Of a stretch of 64,000 bases of DNA, positions 21,663 through 31,302 are shown one piece after another. The first letter of the stretch is position 1. The number at the start of each line of letters is the position of its first letter. A program made the translations under genes and the position numbers. This stretch comes from Rhizobiaceae bacterium (GTDB lineage: Bacteria > Pseudomonadota > Alphaproteobacteria > Rhizobiales > Rhizobiaceae). The DNA lies in contig JAMLJA010000009.1 of NCBI GenBank assembly GCA_023953905.1, positions 102,859 through 166,858 of the forward strand, in the 5' to 3' direction. The notes below the pieces were generated by a model that searched no databases, was not told where the DNA came from, and saw nothing but the letters and a program-made list of their open reading frames with translations.

Positions 21663-23914
21663 TGGACGCTCCCGTCAATCCTGAAACCCAGCGCCGCCAG
21701 ATGCGCGAACGGTTGCAGGGCATCATTGGCAGGCTCGAAGCCGAGGCGACCAAGCGCGTCGCCAAAAAGGCCATGATCGAGAAGCGATGGATCGAAGACC
21801 TGCTTCAGTATCATGGGCAGTACGACGCCGATACGGCCAAGAAGCTGAAGGACGCCGAACTCTCCCAACTGTTCATCAACGAGACGCAGCCCAAGACGGA
21901 CGCCATGTCGGCCCGCCTCATGGATCTTCTGTTCCCGACCGATGACAAGAACTGGGGCATTCAGCCGACGCCCGTTCCGTCACTGACGGATGCTGCGGGC
22001 GAGGCAGCGGCCAGGAAACAGCAACTGCAACAGCAGATGTCTGCCGAGGTTGCGATGCAGGGCGAACCTTCGCCCGAGACCATGCAGCAGGCCGATCTTG
22101 TCGAACAGGCATCGAAGGCCCTTGAGGACCAGATAGCGGAGGCCAAGCGCCGCGCCGATCTGATGGCCGAGGAAATTGACGACCAGTTGAAGCAGAGCCT
22201 GTACCAGGCCGTGATGCGCGACGTGATCGATTGCGCCGCGAAACTTGGCGTTGGCATCGCTAAGGGGCCCGTCACGGGCGACAGGATACGAAAGGGCTGG
22301 AAGAAGAACGAAGCAGGCGAATACCAGCTTCAGATGTCCGAGGGCGATCAGCCATCCATGCGGTTTGTCGACCCATGGGCGTTCTTCCCGGATATGGATG
22401 CCAGTTCGATAGATGACGGAGAGGGCAACTTCGAACGTCACCTGATGAACAAGAAGAAGCTGCGGGCACTGTCAAACCTTCCCGGCTTCGACAAGGACGC
22501 CATTCGCACGTTGATCAAGGCAAAGCCGAGGGAGACGGCGCCGTCATACCTTGCCGATCTGCGCAACATCAATGGCGACAACCAGCAGGTCACGGGCGAT
22601 CTTTACCATGTGTGGGAATATTCGGGCTGTCTCGATTATGAGGACATGCGCGACCTTGCCCTTGTCATGGCGACCAACTCGACGGACGATCAGGCCAAGG
22701 AATCCTATCTCGCCACCTATGACGATCTGGAAGGCATCGACCCGCTGACTGAAGTCAATGCGGTGGTATGGTTCTGTCAGGACGAAATCCTGAAGTTCTC
22801 GATCTACCCCTATGATTCCGGGGAGTCGCTCTATTCCGTGTTCTGCCTTGCGCGTGACGAAGCATCGATCTTCGGATACGGCATTCCGTCGATCATGCGC
22901 GATCCGCAGCGCTCGTTGAATTCGGCATGGCGCGCCATGATGGACAATGCCGGTCTTTCGGCAGGTCCGCAGATCGTCATGGACACCAAGGCAATCGAAC
23001 CGGCGGACGGAAGCTGGAAGATCAGGCCGCGCAAGATCTGGAAGGTCAAGGACGGCATTCCGAAGGATGCAAGGCCGTTCGAGGTCTTCAATATCCCGAC
23101 CATGCAGGGCGAGCTTGCCGCGATCGTGGATCTGTCCATGCGCTTCATCGACATGATGACGCAGATGCCGCAGATCACGCAAGGGGAGCAGGGAACCAAC
23201 GTCACCAAGACAGCGCAGGGCATGGCGATCCTGATGAATTCGGCCAATGTCGGCTTCCGGCGCATCGTCAAGGAATTTGACGACAGCATGACCACGCCGA
23301 ACATCCGCCGGTTCTACGACTGGAACATGCAGCACAATCCGAAGGAAGAGATCAAGGGCGACTATGACGTGGATGCCCGCGGTTCTTCAGTCCTTCTCGT
23401 CAGGGAAATGCAGGCCAACAACCTGATGATCCTTGCCTTGCAGCTTGGCGGGCATCCCGTCTACGGCCCGATGATGAAGAACAGGGACATGCTCAAGAAG
23501 GTGTTCCAGGCCCACATGATCCCGGTCGATGAGGTTCTTCTCACTCAGGAAGAGATCGATGCCGCCATGGCCCGTGCAGAGGCGCAGGCACAGGAGGCGA
23601 TGGCTGCGCAGGCTCCGGTCGCGGATGATCCAGCCATCAAGCAGCGCGAACTCGACCTGAAGGAAGCGGAGATCGATTCCAAGGTTGAGATCGCCAACAT
23701 GCAGGCCGATACGGCCCGTGCCGTGGCGCAATTCAACCGCGACACACAGATGATGATCTTTGCCGAGAAGATGAACATGTCGCTGGACGAGATCGAGGCA
23801 AAACTCGCCACGAAGCGCATGGAAATCGACCACAAGGAACGCGTCGTCGCCGCTGAGGCTGCCATTACGGAACAGCGCGGACCCAATGCGCCGACCGGCG
23901 GCGGTCTGTTCTGA
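21662..23914 (+). CDS. Portal protein
   Basis: 750 residues from ATG 21662, the long portal type of podovirus-like phages with N4-gp56 capsids. Recognisable segments: FINETQPKTDAMSARLMDLL, FVDPWAFFPDMDA, RDPQRSLNSAWRAMMDN, TQMPQITQGEQGTN. The C-terminal ~130 residues are a long Ala/Glu/Lys helix (barrel-like). It forms the dodecameric channel through which DNA is packaged and ejected. Adjacent to terL-C, scaffold and capsid genes as expected. Confidence 0.88.
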   Translation: MDAPVNPETQRRQMRERLQGIIGRLEAEATKRVAKKAMIEKRWIEDLLQYHGQYDADTAKKLKDAELSQLFINETQPKTDAMSARLMDLLFPTDDKNWGIQPTPVPSLTDAAGEAAARKQQLQQQMSAEVAMQGEPSPETMQQADLVEQASKALEDQIAEAKRRADLMAEEIDDQLKQSLYQAVMRDVIDCAAKLGVGIAKGPVTGDRIRKGWKKNEAGEYQLQMSEGDQPSMRFVDPWAFFPDMDASSIDDGEGNFERHLMNKKKLRALSNLPGFDKDAIRTLIKAKPRETAPSYLADLRNINGDNQQVTGDLYHVWEYSGCLDYEDMRDLALVMATNSTDDQAKESYLATYDDLEGIDPLTEVNAVVWFCQDEILKFSIYPYDSGESLYSVFCLARDEASIFGYGIPSIMRDPQRSLNSAWRAMMDNAGLSAGPQIVMDTKAIEPADGSWKIRPRKIWKVKDGIPKDARPFEVFNIPTMQGELAAIVDLSMRFIDMMTQMPQITQGEQGTNVTKTAQGMAILMNSANVGFRRIVKEFDDSMTTPNIRRFYDWNMQHNPKEEIKGDYDVDARGSSVLLVREMQANNLMILALQLGGHPVYGPMMKNRDMLKKVFQAHMIPVDEVLLTQEEIDAAMARAEAQAQEAMAAQAPVADDPAIKQRELDLKEAEIDSKVEIANMQADTARAVAQFNRDTQMMIFAEKMNMSLDEIEAKLATKRMEIDHKERVVAAEAAITEQRGPNAPTGGGLF

Positions 23915-24123
23915 TGGCGATCGATGCCAACAGCCGTGTTTGGCAGAACATCGCTGACCACATCAATGCTGAAATTCAGGCGACCCAGAAATCCCTCGAA
24001 GTGAAGGGGCTGGACACCGCCGCAACGGAATTCGAACGGGGCCGCATAAAGGCTTTGAGGGACATCCTCGACCTTGCCGCTCCTTCGGATGCCACCCCCG
24101 CATTCGACCCGCTCATCATCTAG
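23914..24123 (+). CDS. Small hypothetical protein between portal and scaffold
   Basis: 69 residues, helical (VWQNIADHINAEIQATQKSL, EFERGRIKALRDILDL). TGATG overlap with the portal gene. The pattern fits small head-assembly proteins seen at this location. Confidence 0.6.
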   Translation: MAIDANSRVWQNIADHINAEIQATQKSLEVKGLDTAATEFERGRIKALRDILDLAAPSDATPAFDPLII

Positions 24124-24179
24124 AGCCGGTCAATTCGGGTATCCGGGCCGCCAAGGCCGCCCACAACCCAGAGGAACCA

Positions 24180-25097
24180 ATGAGCGATCAAGCGCCTGAA
24201 AAGGACGTAACCCTTACCGATGCCGAAAATCCGGGCACAGAAGACGATTCGTCGGCTCTGTGGGCGGAAATGAAGGAAGCCGAAGCAAACTCCGACAAGC
24301 CGTCAGATGACCGCGACGAGGAGGATGCAGGCACCGATGCCGAGGAAATGCCCGCTCAAGCAGCCGGCGAAGAAACCCCCGACATCTGGGCTGCGGCTCC
24401 CGAAAACCTGCGTGCCGAATACGAAGCCTTGCAGGCCGAAAAGGCCAAGCTCGAGCAACAGGCGCGATCGGCGAATGGAAGGCTTGCGGCCCGAACGCGC
24501 AAGATTAACGAACTGAAGGCGCAAGCCGCAAAGTCTGCAAGTCAGGCGGCCATCGACACCTCTCAGCTACGGTCCCTTGAGACAGATTACCCTGAAATTG
24601 CACAACCGCTGAATTCGACCGTGAACGCGATCAACAGCAGGCTTGAAAGCATCGAAGCTGACAAGGAAAGCCGCCGAAAGGCCGCTGAAACCGAGCTTCA
24701 GACCCTCATCCAGGAGGAATCAAGCAGGCTGGAAGAAGCTTTCCCCGACTGGCAGGCATTTCTGAGCACTAACGGAAGCGCCTACCGCCAGTGGATCGAG
24801 GATCAGCCCAAGTACATCCGTGATGCCAACGAGCGAAACGCCAACGAGATCACCGATGCCGACGCGGCCATAGAGGTCATTACAGCGTTCAAGCAGTTTC
24901 TGGAGCCCCCGGCTCAACCCCAAACCCAGAACCCAACGCCTAATCCGAACGATCGACGCAAGCGCCAGCTTGCGGGCAGCAGTTCCCCATCGTCCTCGCA
25001 TCGCGGCGCTGTCGTTTCCGGCATTCCGGAAGATGGCGACCCGGAAGCACTATGGGCGATGTTCAAGGAACAGGATCGCCGGCAGGCATCCCGATAG
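24180..25097 (+). CDS. Scaffolding protein (probable)
   Basis: 305 residues: strongly acidic N-terminus (~85 aa), a central coiled coil (AEKAKLEQQARSANGRLAAR, then SRLESIEADKESRRKAAETE), and a polar Pro/Asn-rich C-terminus. Such proteins directly before a capsid gene act as internal scaffolds for procapsid assembly. The call is by composition and position. Confidence 0.75.
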   Translation: MSDQAPEKDVTLTDAENPGTEDDSSALWAEMKEAEANSDKPSDDRDEEDAGTDAEEMPAQAAGEETPDIWAAAPENLRAEYEALQAEKAKLEQQARSANGRLAARTRKINELKAQAAKSASQAAIDTSQLRSLETDYPEIAQPLNSTVNAINSRLESIEADKESRRKAAETELQTLIQEESSRLEEAFPDWQAFLSTNGSAYRQWIEDQPKYIRDANERNANEITDADAAIEVITAFKQFLEPPAQPQTQNPTPNPNDRRKRQLAGSSSPSSSHRGAVVSGIPEDGDPEALWAMFKEQDRRQASR

Positions 25098-25109
25098 GAA
25101 CCCCTGAAA

Positions 25110-26108
25110 ATGGTAACGACTTCAACCAGCCCTGGGATTTCCCAGCGCACAAACGTTTATGCCGAGCGCCAGATGCTCAAGCATGCCGGCCCCGTCCGCG
25201 TGCTGGAAAAGACCGGCCCGCTCACCAAGACGATGCCGAAGAACAAGTCCACGACGATCAAGTTTCGTCGTCCTGTTCCGTTCGAGGCGGCCCTTACCCC
25301 GCTTCAGGAAGGTGTGACGCCTTCTCCGAACGGCTTCCGCTACGAAGATGTCACCGCCAATCTTGAACAGTATGGCGATGTCAGCGTGGTCACCGATGTC
25401 ATCGAGGACACCCATGAAGATCCTGTTCTTCAGGACATGGCGGTCCAGCATGGCGAGAACATCGGTCGCACCATGGAAGCTCTGGACTATGCCGTGGTTC
25501 GCGGCGGCACCAACGTCTTCTATGCCAATGGATCGCAGCGCACCGACGTGAACACGCCCGTGTCGCTGTCCAAACTGCGCGCCGTGTCCCGCGGCCTCAA
25601 GGCCCAGAAGGCCATGAAGATCACGCAGAAGCTGGATTCCGGTCCGGACTATGCAACGTTCCCCATTGAGGGCTCGTATGTGATGGTGGGGCATACCGAT
25701 CTGGAATCGGACATCCGCAACCTTCCCGGCTTCAAGAACGTCGCTGAATATGCTTCGCGCAAGGCCATCTCGGAATACGAGATCGGCTCCTGTGAAGACT
25801 TCCGCTTCATTCTGTCGCCTGACCTTGACCCGTTTGCCGATGGCGGCGCGGCCAAGGGCACGATGGTTTCGACCTCCGGCACGTCTGCCGATGTCTATCC
25901 GATGCTGGCATTCGGCAAGGAAGCATGGGGCCAGGTCGCGCTTCGCGGTCAGGGCGCCATTGCTGCATCCATCATCCCGGTCGGACAGAAGACCAAGGAC
26001 GATCCGCTGGCGCAGCGCGGCTATGTCGGCTGGAAGGGCTGGCACTGCGCCGTCATCCTGAACCAGCTCTGGATGGCCCGCCTCGAGGTGGCTTGCACCG
26101 CCCTCTGA
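25110..26108 (+). CDS. Major capsid protein, N4-gp56 family
   Basis: 332 residues. Family hallmarks: KNKSTTIKFRRPVPFEAALT, LQEGVTPSPNGFRYEDVTAN, LEQYGDVSVVTDVIEDTHED. This is the HK97-fold coat protein class named after coliphage N4 gp56. Followed by a strong hairpin at 26116-26136. N4's giant virion RNA polymerase is not encoded here. Confidence 0.9.
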   Translation: MVTTSTSPGISQRTNVYAERQMLKHAGPVRVLEKTGPLTKTMPKNKSTTIKFRRPVPFEAALTPLQEGVTPSPNGFRYEDVTANLEQYGDVSVVTDVIEDTHEDPVLQDMAVQHGENIGRTMEALDYAVVRGGTNVFYANGSQRTDVNTPVSLSKLRAVSRGLKAQKAMKITQKLDSGPDYATFPIEGSYVMVGHTDLESDIRNLPGFKNVAEYASRKAISEYEIGSCEDFRFILSPDLDPFADGGAAKGTMVSTSGTSADVYPMLAFGKEAWGQVALRGQGAIAASIIPVGQKTKDDPLAQRGYVGWKGWHCAVILNQLWMARLEVACTAL

Positions 26109-26115
26109 TCCTCAT

Positions 26116-26136
26116 GACGGCGGCGCTACCGCCGTC
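26116..26136 (+). terminator. Hairpin after the capsid gene
   Basis: GACGGCGG-cgcta-CCGCCGTC is a perfect 8-bp stem 8 bases past the capsid stop. There is no T-tract, so it may be an attenuator or mRNA-stabilising structure rather than a full terminator. Confidence 0.55.
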
Positions 26137-26167
26137 TCCCCCTCATTTTGAATGAAAGGATGATCCC

Positions 26168-26719
26168 ATGAAGGATCAGATCAAGACCGGGATTCTCGTC
26201 GGCAACGGCGCGGCCCAGAACATCGAACTTGGCTGGATTCCGGAACATGTCCAGCTTTACAACTGCACCGATGGCGACCTTATCACGACCGCGTTTCTGG
26301 CGTGGGTGGTTCCGTTCTCGGGTGGCGGCACCACGGAAATCACCGCTGGCGCTACCATTCGCGGTGCAACCTCCGGCGCAACCGCTGTCGTGAAGGAAGT
26401 GCTGCTTTATTCCGGCACATGGGCAGGCGGCGATGCTGCCGGTTTCATGGTGCTGGTCGAGGGCAGTCTTTCCGGAACGTTCGGCTCGGAAAACGTCTAC
26501 ATCACGTCCGACACGACCAGCGGCACCGACGACGCCACTGTCACGGTCAATGTGGTGCACAACGTTGCCATTGCCGCCGCGGCTGCGGGCGCAACGGGCA
26601 ATTCGGCCATCTCTCGCTATGAGGGCGTTGCCGGTTCCGCGTCGAAGGGTTTCACCATCGGCTCGACCATCGCGGAAGAAGCCAAGCTGCTGCGCTATAT
26701 CGCGTTTCGCGGCGAATAA
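26168..26719 (+). CDS. Head decoration-type protein
   Basis: 183 residues, beta-rich and Thr/Ala/Gly-rich. Residues ~50-110 contain a module (EITAGATIRGATSGATAVVK ... YSGTWAGGDAAGFMVLVEG ... GTF) that recurs twice in the 693-residue protein at 28487. Location right after the capsid gene suggests decoration or head completion. Confidence 0.6.
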   Translation: MKDQIKTGILVGNGAAQNIELGWIPEHVQLYNCTDGDLITTAFLAWVVPFSGGGTTEITAGATIRGATSGATAVVKEVLLYSGTWAGGDAAGFMVLVEGSLSGTFGSENVYITSDTTSGTDDATVTVNVVHNVAIAAAAAGATGNSAISRYEGVAGSASKGFTIGSTIAEEAKLLRYIAFRGE

Positions 26720-26731
26720 GGGGAGGGTGCA

Positions 26732-27262
26732 ATGACCCTCTTTTCTTCCGACGCGGCCAATTTCGCCAAACGTGCGCGAAACGGGTCACTGAAGGATCTC
26801 GGGGAGCTTCTCGACAAGCTCGTCGGGTCCTTCTATTCGGCGCGAACCGTCACGCTGACTTCGGCAACCACCATCACGCCGGAACTGCATGAGGGCAAAA
26901 CCCTCCTGCTTGGCGAGGTCGGCGGCGATGCCGCATTGGCCGTGACGCTTCCCGCCGCAACCGGGTCCGGGGCGATCTACAAGTTCATTGTCTCGGTTGT
27001 GAATACGTCCGGCTACACCATCAACAAGGCCGGGTCCGACGTGTTCAAGGGTTCCATCATCTCGCTCGACAACGATTCCAATGCGGCGACCGCCTATGCG
27101 GCATCTGCGGCGGGCGATGATGTCCTGACCCTCAATGGCACCACAACCGGCGGGCAGATCGGTGACTGCGTGATCTTCGAGGATGTCCTTTCGGGCATCT
27201 GGTCGGTTCGCGGTCAGGTCGTTGTCCCTGCCGGCTCCAACGTGGCCGATCCGTTCTCGTAA
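26732..27262 (+). CDS. Structural protein, beta-rich
   Basis: 176 residues. The C-terminal half (VTLPAATGSGAIYKFIVSVV, NTSGYTINKAGSDVFKGSI) resembles beta-sandwich virion proteins found beside capsid genes. GGGGAGGG ribosome site upstream. Function unknown. Confidence 0.55.
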   Translation: MTLFSSDAANFAKRARNGSLKDLGELLDKLVGSFYSARTVTLTSATTITPELHEGKTLLLGEVGGDAALAVTLPAATGSGAIYKFIVSVVNTSGYTINKAGSDVFKGSIISLDNDSNAATAYAASAAGDDVLTLNGTTTGGQIGDCVIFEDVLSGIWSVRGQVVVPAGSNVADPFS

Positions 27263-27272
27263 CGGACAAGTG

Positions 27273-27291
27273 CGGGCGCTTCGTGCGCCCG
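27273..27291 (+). terminator. Hairpin
   Basis: CGGGCGC-ttcgt-GCGCCCG, 7 bp, lies between two structural genes and is followed by a pyrimidine-rich stretch. A weak terminator or processing site. Confidence 0.5.
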
Positions 27292-27326
27292 TCGCTCTCT
27301 TTCCGATCAATCTGGAAACACAGATC

Positions 27327-27776
27327 ATGAAGATCAAGATCAATGATGCCACTGCATCGCAGTTGGCAGAGTTTGCGTCTGTCCGCTTCGGACTTGATGG
27401 TGTCAATCATCGTATGGGCACGGACGCCATTCGCGCAAAGCTGGCAATGACGGGCTTTACCGGTGATGAAATCGAGGTGAAAGACCCCGAACCCGTCGCT
27501 GAAACCGTCAAGGCAGCCGGTGCGGTGGCGCGCAAGCTCATCCCAATCCTCATTCCGACCCAGAACGAACCGGGCGGCAAGGATCCTGTCGTGGTCGGCG
27601 TCAACGGCGTCGTGGCGCGCATCAAGCGCGGCGTCGTGGTCGAAGTGCCGGAAGAATACGTCCATGCGCTACAGAACGCGCAGCGTGTCCAGTTCGACAA
27701 GGACGAGAACGGCAGGCCGGTCAACCCGATCATGGTCCCGACGCACCCCTTCTCGATAATGCCGGCGGCTGCCTGA
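27327..27776 (+). CDS. Head-region hypothetical protein
   Basis: 149 residues from ATG 27327. The C-terminal half (VVVGVNGVVARIKRGVVVEV, PEEYVHALQNAQRVQFD) is a conserved pattern in proteins encoded between the capsid and adaptor genes of N4-gp56 phages. Function unknown. The next start (GTG) follows at once. Confidence 0.6.
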   Translation: MKIKINDATASQLAEFASVRFGLDGVNHRMGTDAIRAKLAMTGFTGDEIEVKDPEPVAETVKAAGAVARKLIPILIPTQNEPGGKDPVVVGVNGVVARIKRGVVVEVPEEYVHALQNAQRVQFDKDENGRPVNPIMVPTHPFSIMPAAA

Positions 27777-27777
27777 C

Positions 27778-28485
27778 GTGAGCACGTTCCTCCAACTCTG
27801 TCAGGACACTGTTCAGGAGTCCGGCACGGTACAGGGCGAAAACCGCCCCTCTGCCGTGACGGGTCAGAACGGTCGCCTTGCTGACTTCGTTCGATGGGTC
27901 AAGGATGCCTGGATAGACATCCAGAACCAGCGCACGACGTGGCTTTGGCTTCAGTCAGAGTTCGAGGGCGGGATCACGTCGGCTGCATCGCGCTATGATG
28001 CAATTGCAGACTTCAGCCTGACCCGATGGGCGGAATGGAAAACCCACGATAAGGATGGCTATGAAGCCGTCTCGATATTCAAGACATCGGTCGGCGCGAC
28101 AGACGAACGTCGTCTGATCTGGCGTCCGTGGGACGAATTCAATCGCACTCTGCTATTCGGTGCAAACCGGACCAGAGTTGACCGCCCATCGCATTATACC
28201 GTCGATACGTCAGGGAAACTGACATTCTGGCCCGCGCCGGATGCGAGTTACACCGTGCGCGGCACCTACGGGAAGGCTCCGCAGGTACTGGCGGCAAATG
28301 GCGATACGCCGGAAATGCCGTCACGGTTCCACAAGCTTATCGTCTACCGCGCCCTGTTGATCGGATCGCGCTACGACGAAGCGCTCAATCAATATCCGCT
28401 CTGGCTCATGGAGGATCGCAAGCGCCTGTCAGAACTGGAGCGCGATCAGCTTCCCGCCATAGAGCTTTCAGGACCCTTGGCCTGA
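27778..28485 (+). CDS. Phage adaptor (head-tail connector) protein
   Basis: 235 residues, GTG start. Characteristic sequence: NGRLADFVRWVKDAWIDIQN, WLWLQSEFEGGIT, FWPAPDASYTVRGTYGKAPQ. It belongs to the phage adaptor type that sits under the portal and joins it to the tail. It is directly followed by the large tail gene. Confidence 0.75.
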   Translation: MSTFLQLCQDTVQESGTVQGENRPSAVTGQNGRLADFVRWVKDAWIDIQNQRTTWLWLQSEFEGGITSAASRYDAIADFSLTRWAEWKTHDKDGYEAVSIFKTSVGATDERRLIWRPWDEFNRTLLFGANRTRVDRPSHYTVDTSGKLTFWPAPDASYTVRGTYGKAPQVLAANGDTPEMPSRFHKLIVYRALLIGSRYDEALNQYPLWLMEDRKRLSELERDQLPAIELSGPLA

Positions 28486-28486
28486 A

Positions 28487-30568
28487 ATGCCGCAACTCAC
28501 GTCGACCATACCCCTACAGGGCGGGCTTGATCTGATTACGCCACCGGTCCAGATCCCCGCGGGGAAAGCGATCGGATGCGGCAATTACGAATCCGATGTC
28601 AAGGGCTACAGGCGCATTGGCGGGTTCGAGCGCTTCGACGGACGCCCGAAGCCGTCCGACGCTTCCTATTGGGTTCTGAATTTCGACGCTGGGAGCGCAG
28701 CAATCACAGCAGGCGAAGTCGTCAGCGGGGCCACGAGTTCGGCGGCTGGTATTGCGCTTGTCGATGCTGTCGTGACGAGCGGGACATATGGCGGCGGCAA
28801 TGCTGCGGGCTATCTCGTGCTGTATGGCGTCGTTGGCACCTTTGCCGACAACGAGAACCTGCAAGTCTCGGCTGCGACCCGAATGGTTGCCAATGGCACA
28901 GCAAATGAGGGCGGGGCAGACACCGACGAGAACAACACGACATGGAAGCGGGCATCTGTTGCCGCGACCCGTGTTCCCATCACGACAGTTCCCGGGTCAG
29001 GTCCGGTTCGCGGTATCGTGACGTTCAATGGCGATGTCTTTGCCTTTCGCGACAATGCCGGGGCAACGGCGGGTGGCATGTATCAGGCCACTGCATCGGG
29101 CTGGTCGGCCATCACGTTCGGATCGGTCCTGAAATTCGATGCGGGCTCTGCGGCCTTCAACGAGGGCGCAACGCTTACCGGCGGCACTTCGGCGGCAACG
29201 GCCACCATCAAGCGCGTGGTGCGCTCTGGCGGGCTGTATGGCAGCAGCAATGCCACTGGCTATCTGGTCCTGACGGGGATAAGCGGCACGTTCCAGAACA
29301 ATGAGGCGCTGACCGACAACGGAACGGCGGCAGGCGCGGCCACATCGGACGGAACCGTATCGGCTGTCACTCTCCCGGCAGGCGGGCACTACGAGTTCAC
29401 GCAGCACAATTTTTACGGCGCGTCCAATCTTGCCCGCGTCTATGGCTGCAACGGCGTCGGTCGAGCCTTTGAGTTTGACGGTACGACGCTTGTCCCGATC
29501 TATACCGGTCTCGCGGACGATAAGGACAAGCCGGTCCACATCGCGGAGTTCCAGAACCATCTGATGCTGTCCGTGGCGGGCGGTTCTGTGCTGTTTTCCT
29601 CGACCGGCGATCCGCTCAATTTCGAGGTTACGACCGGGGCGGGGGAAATCGGCTTCGGACAGGACGTGACCGGGCTTCAGGAGGCTGCTTCAAGCGCCCT
29701 TGTGATCGGTGGCGCGCACCGCGTGTCGATCCTGACCGGGACAAGCAGCCAGGACTTCGTTCTAGCCCCTCTCGCAGACGATTCAGGCGTCTTTGAATGG
29801 ACGCTGCAATATATCAGTGCGCCGCTTTACATGGACACAGGCGGCGTTCGCAAGATGACCACCACGCAGGCCTTTGGCGGCTTTCGCGTCGGAACCATCA
29901 CACAGGCCATTGAGCCGCTACTCGATTACAAGCGATCGAAGGGGATCGTACCTGTTTCATCCATCCGGGTGAGGGCAAGGGACCAATACCGTCTGTTCTT
30001 CTCCGATGGTACGGGCGTTTCGATCTATCTGGGTCGGAAAGACCCTGAAATCATGCTGTTCGACCTGCCCATTCAGGCATTTTGCGCCTATTGCGGCGAG
30101 GATTCGACGGGCCGCGAAATGCTGCTTGTCGGCGCCGATGACGGCTATGTCTACGAGTTTGACAAGGGCACGAGTTTTGACGGCGAATCCATAGAGGCGT
30201 GGATACGTTTCGCCTTCAATTCCATCGGATCCCCGATGCAGAAAAAGCGCTGGCACAAGGCCACGCTGATGATTGACGGCGATGTGACGACACAGATCAG
30301 TCTCACGTCCGAAACGTCCTATGCCAATCCCTATCATCCATCCGGCGTCGAGCAATTGTTCACAGTCGAGGGCGGCGGCGGCTTCTGGAATGAAGCGAAC
30401 TGGAATGAGTTCTACTGGTCGACGCAATATCACGGCGAGGCAGAGGCCTATCTCGAAGGCATCGGGGAAAACATCTCCATCGTGATCATGTCCGATTCAA
30501 CGCATGAGGCACCCCACTCCATGTCCACAATGACGTTGCATTTCAGCTATCGGGGTATGAGGAAATGA
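28487..30568 (+). CDS. Large tail/nozzle-type protein
   Basis: 693 residues, beta-rich throughout. The start (QLTSTIPLQGGLDLITPPVQ) and the repeated blade-like segments in the second half (GIVTFNGDVFAFRDNAGAT, LAEFQNHL-type strands) suggest a beta-propeller nozzle as in P22 gp10. Two copies of an FDAGSAA module occupy residues 66-128 and 217-277. Position after the adaptor supports a tail role. Confidence 0.65.
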   Translation: MPQLTSTIPLQGGLDLITPPVQIPAGKAIGCGNYESDVKGYRRIGGFERFDGRPKPSDASYWVLNFDAGSAAITAGEVVSGATSSAAGIALVDAVVTSGTYGGGNAAGYLVLYGVVGTFADNENLQVSAATRMVANGTANEGGADTDENNTTWKRASVAATRVPITTVPGSGPVRGIVTFNGDVFAFRDNAGATAGGMYQATASGWSAITFGSVLKFDAGSAAFNEGATLTGGTSAATATIKRVVRSGGLYGSSNATGYLVLTGISGTFQNNEALTDNGTAAGAATSDGTVSAVTLPAGGHYEFTQHNFYGASNLARVYGCNGVGRAFEFDGTTLVPIYTGLADDKDKPVHIAEFQNHLMLSVAGGSVLFSSTGDPLNFEVTTGAGEIGFGQDVTGLQEAASSALVIGGAHRVSILTGTSSQDFVLAPLADDSGVFEWTLQYISAPLYMDTGGVRKMTTTQAFGGFRVGTITQAIEPLLDYKRSKGIVPVSSIRVRARDQYRLFFSDGTGVSIYLGRKDPEIMLFDLPIQAFCAYCGEDSTGREMLLVGADDGYVYEFDKGTSFDGESIEAWIRFAFNSIGSPMQKKRWHKATLMIDGDVTTQISLTSETSYANPYHPSGVEQLFTVEGGGGFWNEANWNEFYWSTQYHGEAEAYLEGIGENISIVIMSDSTHEAPHSMSTMTLHFSYRGMRK

Positions 30569-31296
30569 CGGTCACGAATCCGTATTACGAGGCCGTCGCC
30601 TTTGCGCGCCGCGTGCTTGCGAGAGCTGAACAGGTCAGCGAGGAATTCGCTTCAGTCCAGACCGGGTTTGATAACGTCAAGGACGCGGTGGATGGCGTGG
30701 CGCAGGACCTCGCGAGCGCCACCCTCGATCCGGCAACCACGATGGCAAGCCAGGCCGAGGCCGAGGCGGGCGTCAACAATGGCAAATGGATGTCATCGCT
30801 TCGTGTGGCGCAGGCCATACAGGCACAACCCAACACCAATCTGGACAACCGGCTTGCCGCGCTTGAAGCGGGGTTTGTTGCCGGATCGCCGGTTAGTGCG
30901 GTCGCGGCAAATGTCATTTTCAACAACCTCGACTGCGAGGAGGCGCTGTTTCAGTTCGACGGCGTGTCGCATAACAACGGGACAGCCACAACGCTGCGCA
31001 TGTATTACAGCGTCGACAATGGCTCGAACTGGTCCACCAGCTTTGCGATTCTCACCGCCTCCATAGTCGCGGGGCTGTCCGCATCGGGAACATATGTCAT
31101 CACCGGGTTGCGTCAGGGGAAAGGCCTTCTTCTGGGCGGCACCTTGAGCACGTCAGGGACGTATCCGGGCTTTATACCAGGCAACACAAACCCGGTAACC
31201 GGATTTTCGGCGGGCGCTCAGATCAACGCCTTCAAGTTCGAATGGGCTGCCGGATCGGGTGATGCCGGCACCATAACCCCGTCTTACAAAGGGTAA
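30565..31296 (+). CDS. Tail-associated protein
   Basis: 243 residues: helical N-terminus (FARRVLARAEQVSEEFASVQ), then a segment similar to fibre trimerisation regions (ATTMASQAEAEAGVNNGKWM), then a beta-rich C-terminal ~130 residues. Probably a fibre or fibre-attachment protein. ATGA overlap with the preceding gene. Confidence 0.55.
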   Translation: MTVTNPYYEAVAFARRVLARAEQVSEEFASVQTGFDNVKDAVDGVAQDLASATLDPATTMASQAEAEAGVNNGKWMSSLRVAQAIQAQPNTNLDNRLAALEAGFVAGSPVSAVAANVIFNNLDCEEALFQFDGVSHNNGTATTLRMYYSVDNGSNWSTSFAILTASIVAGLSASGTYVITGLRQGKGLLLGGTLSTSGTYPGFIPGNTNPVTGFSAGAQINAFKFEWAAGSGDAGTITPSYKG

Positions 31297-31302
31297 CAGG
31301 CA

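Noticed and set aside
22544..26045. Long minus-strand frames opposite portal and capsid
   Set aside because: Third-position GC bias opens them; their sequences are His/Asp/Arg-rich and match no family, while the plus strand is clearly portal and capsid.
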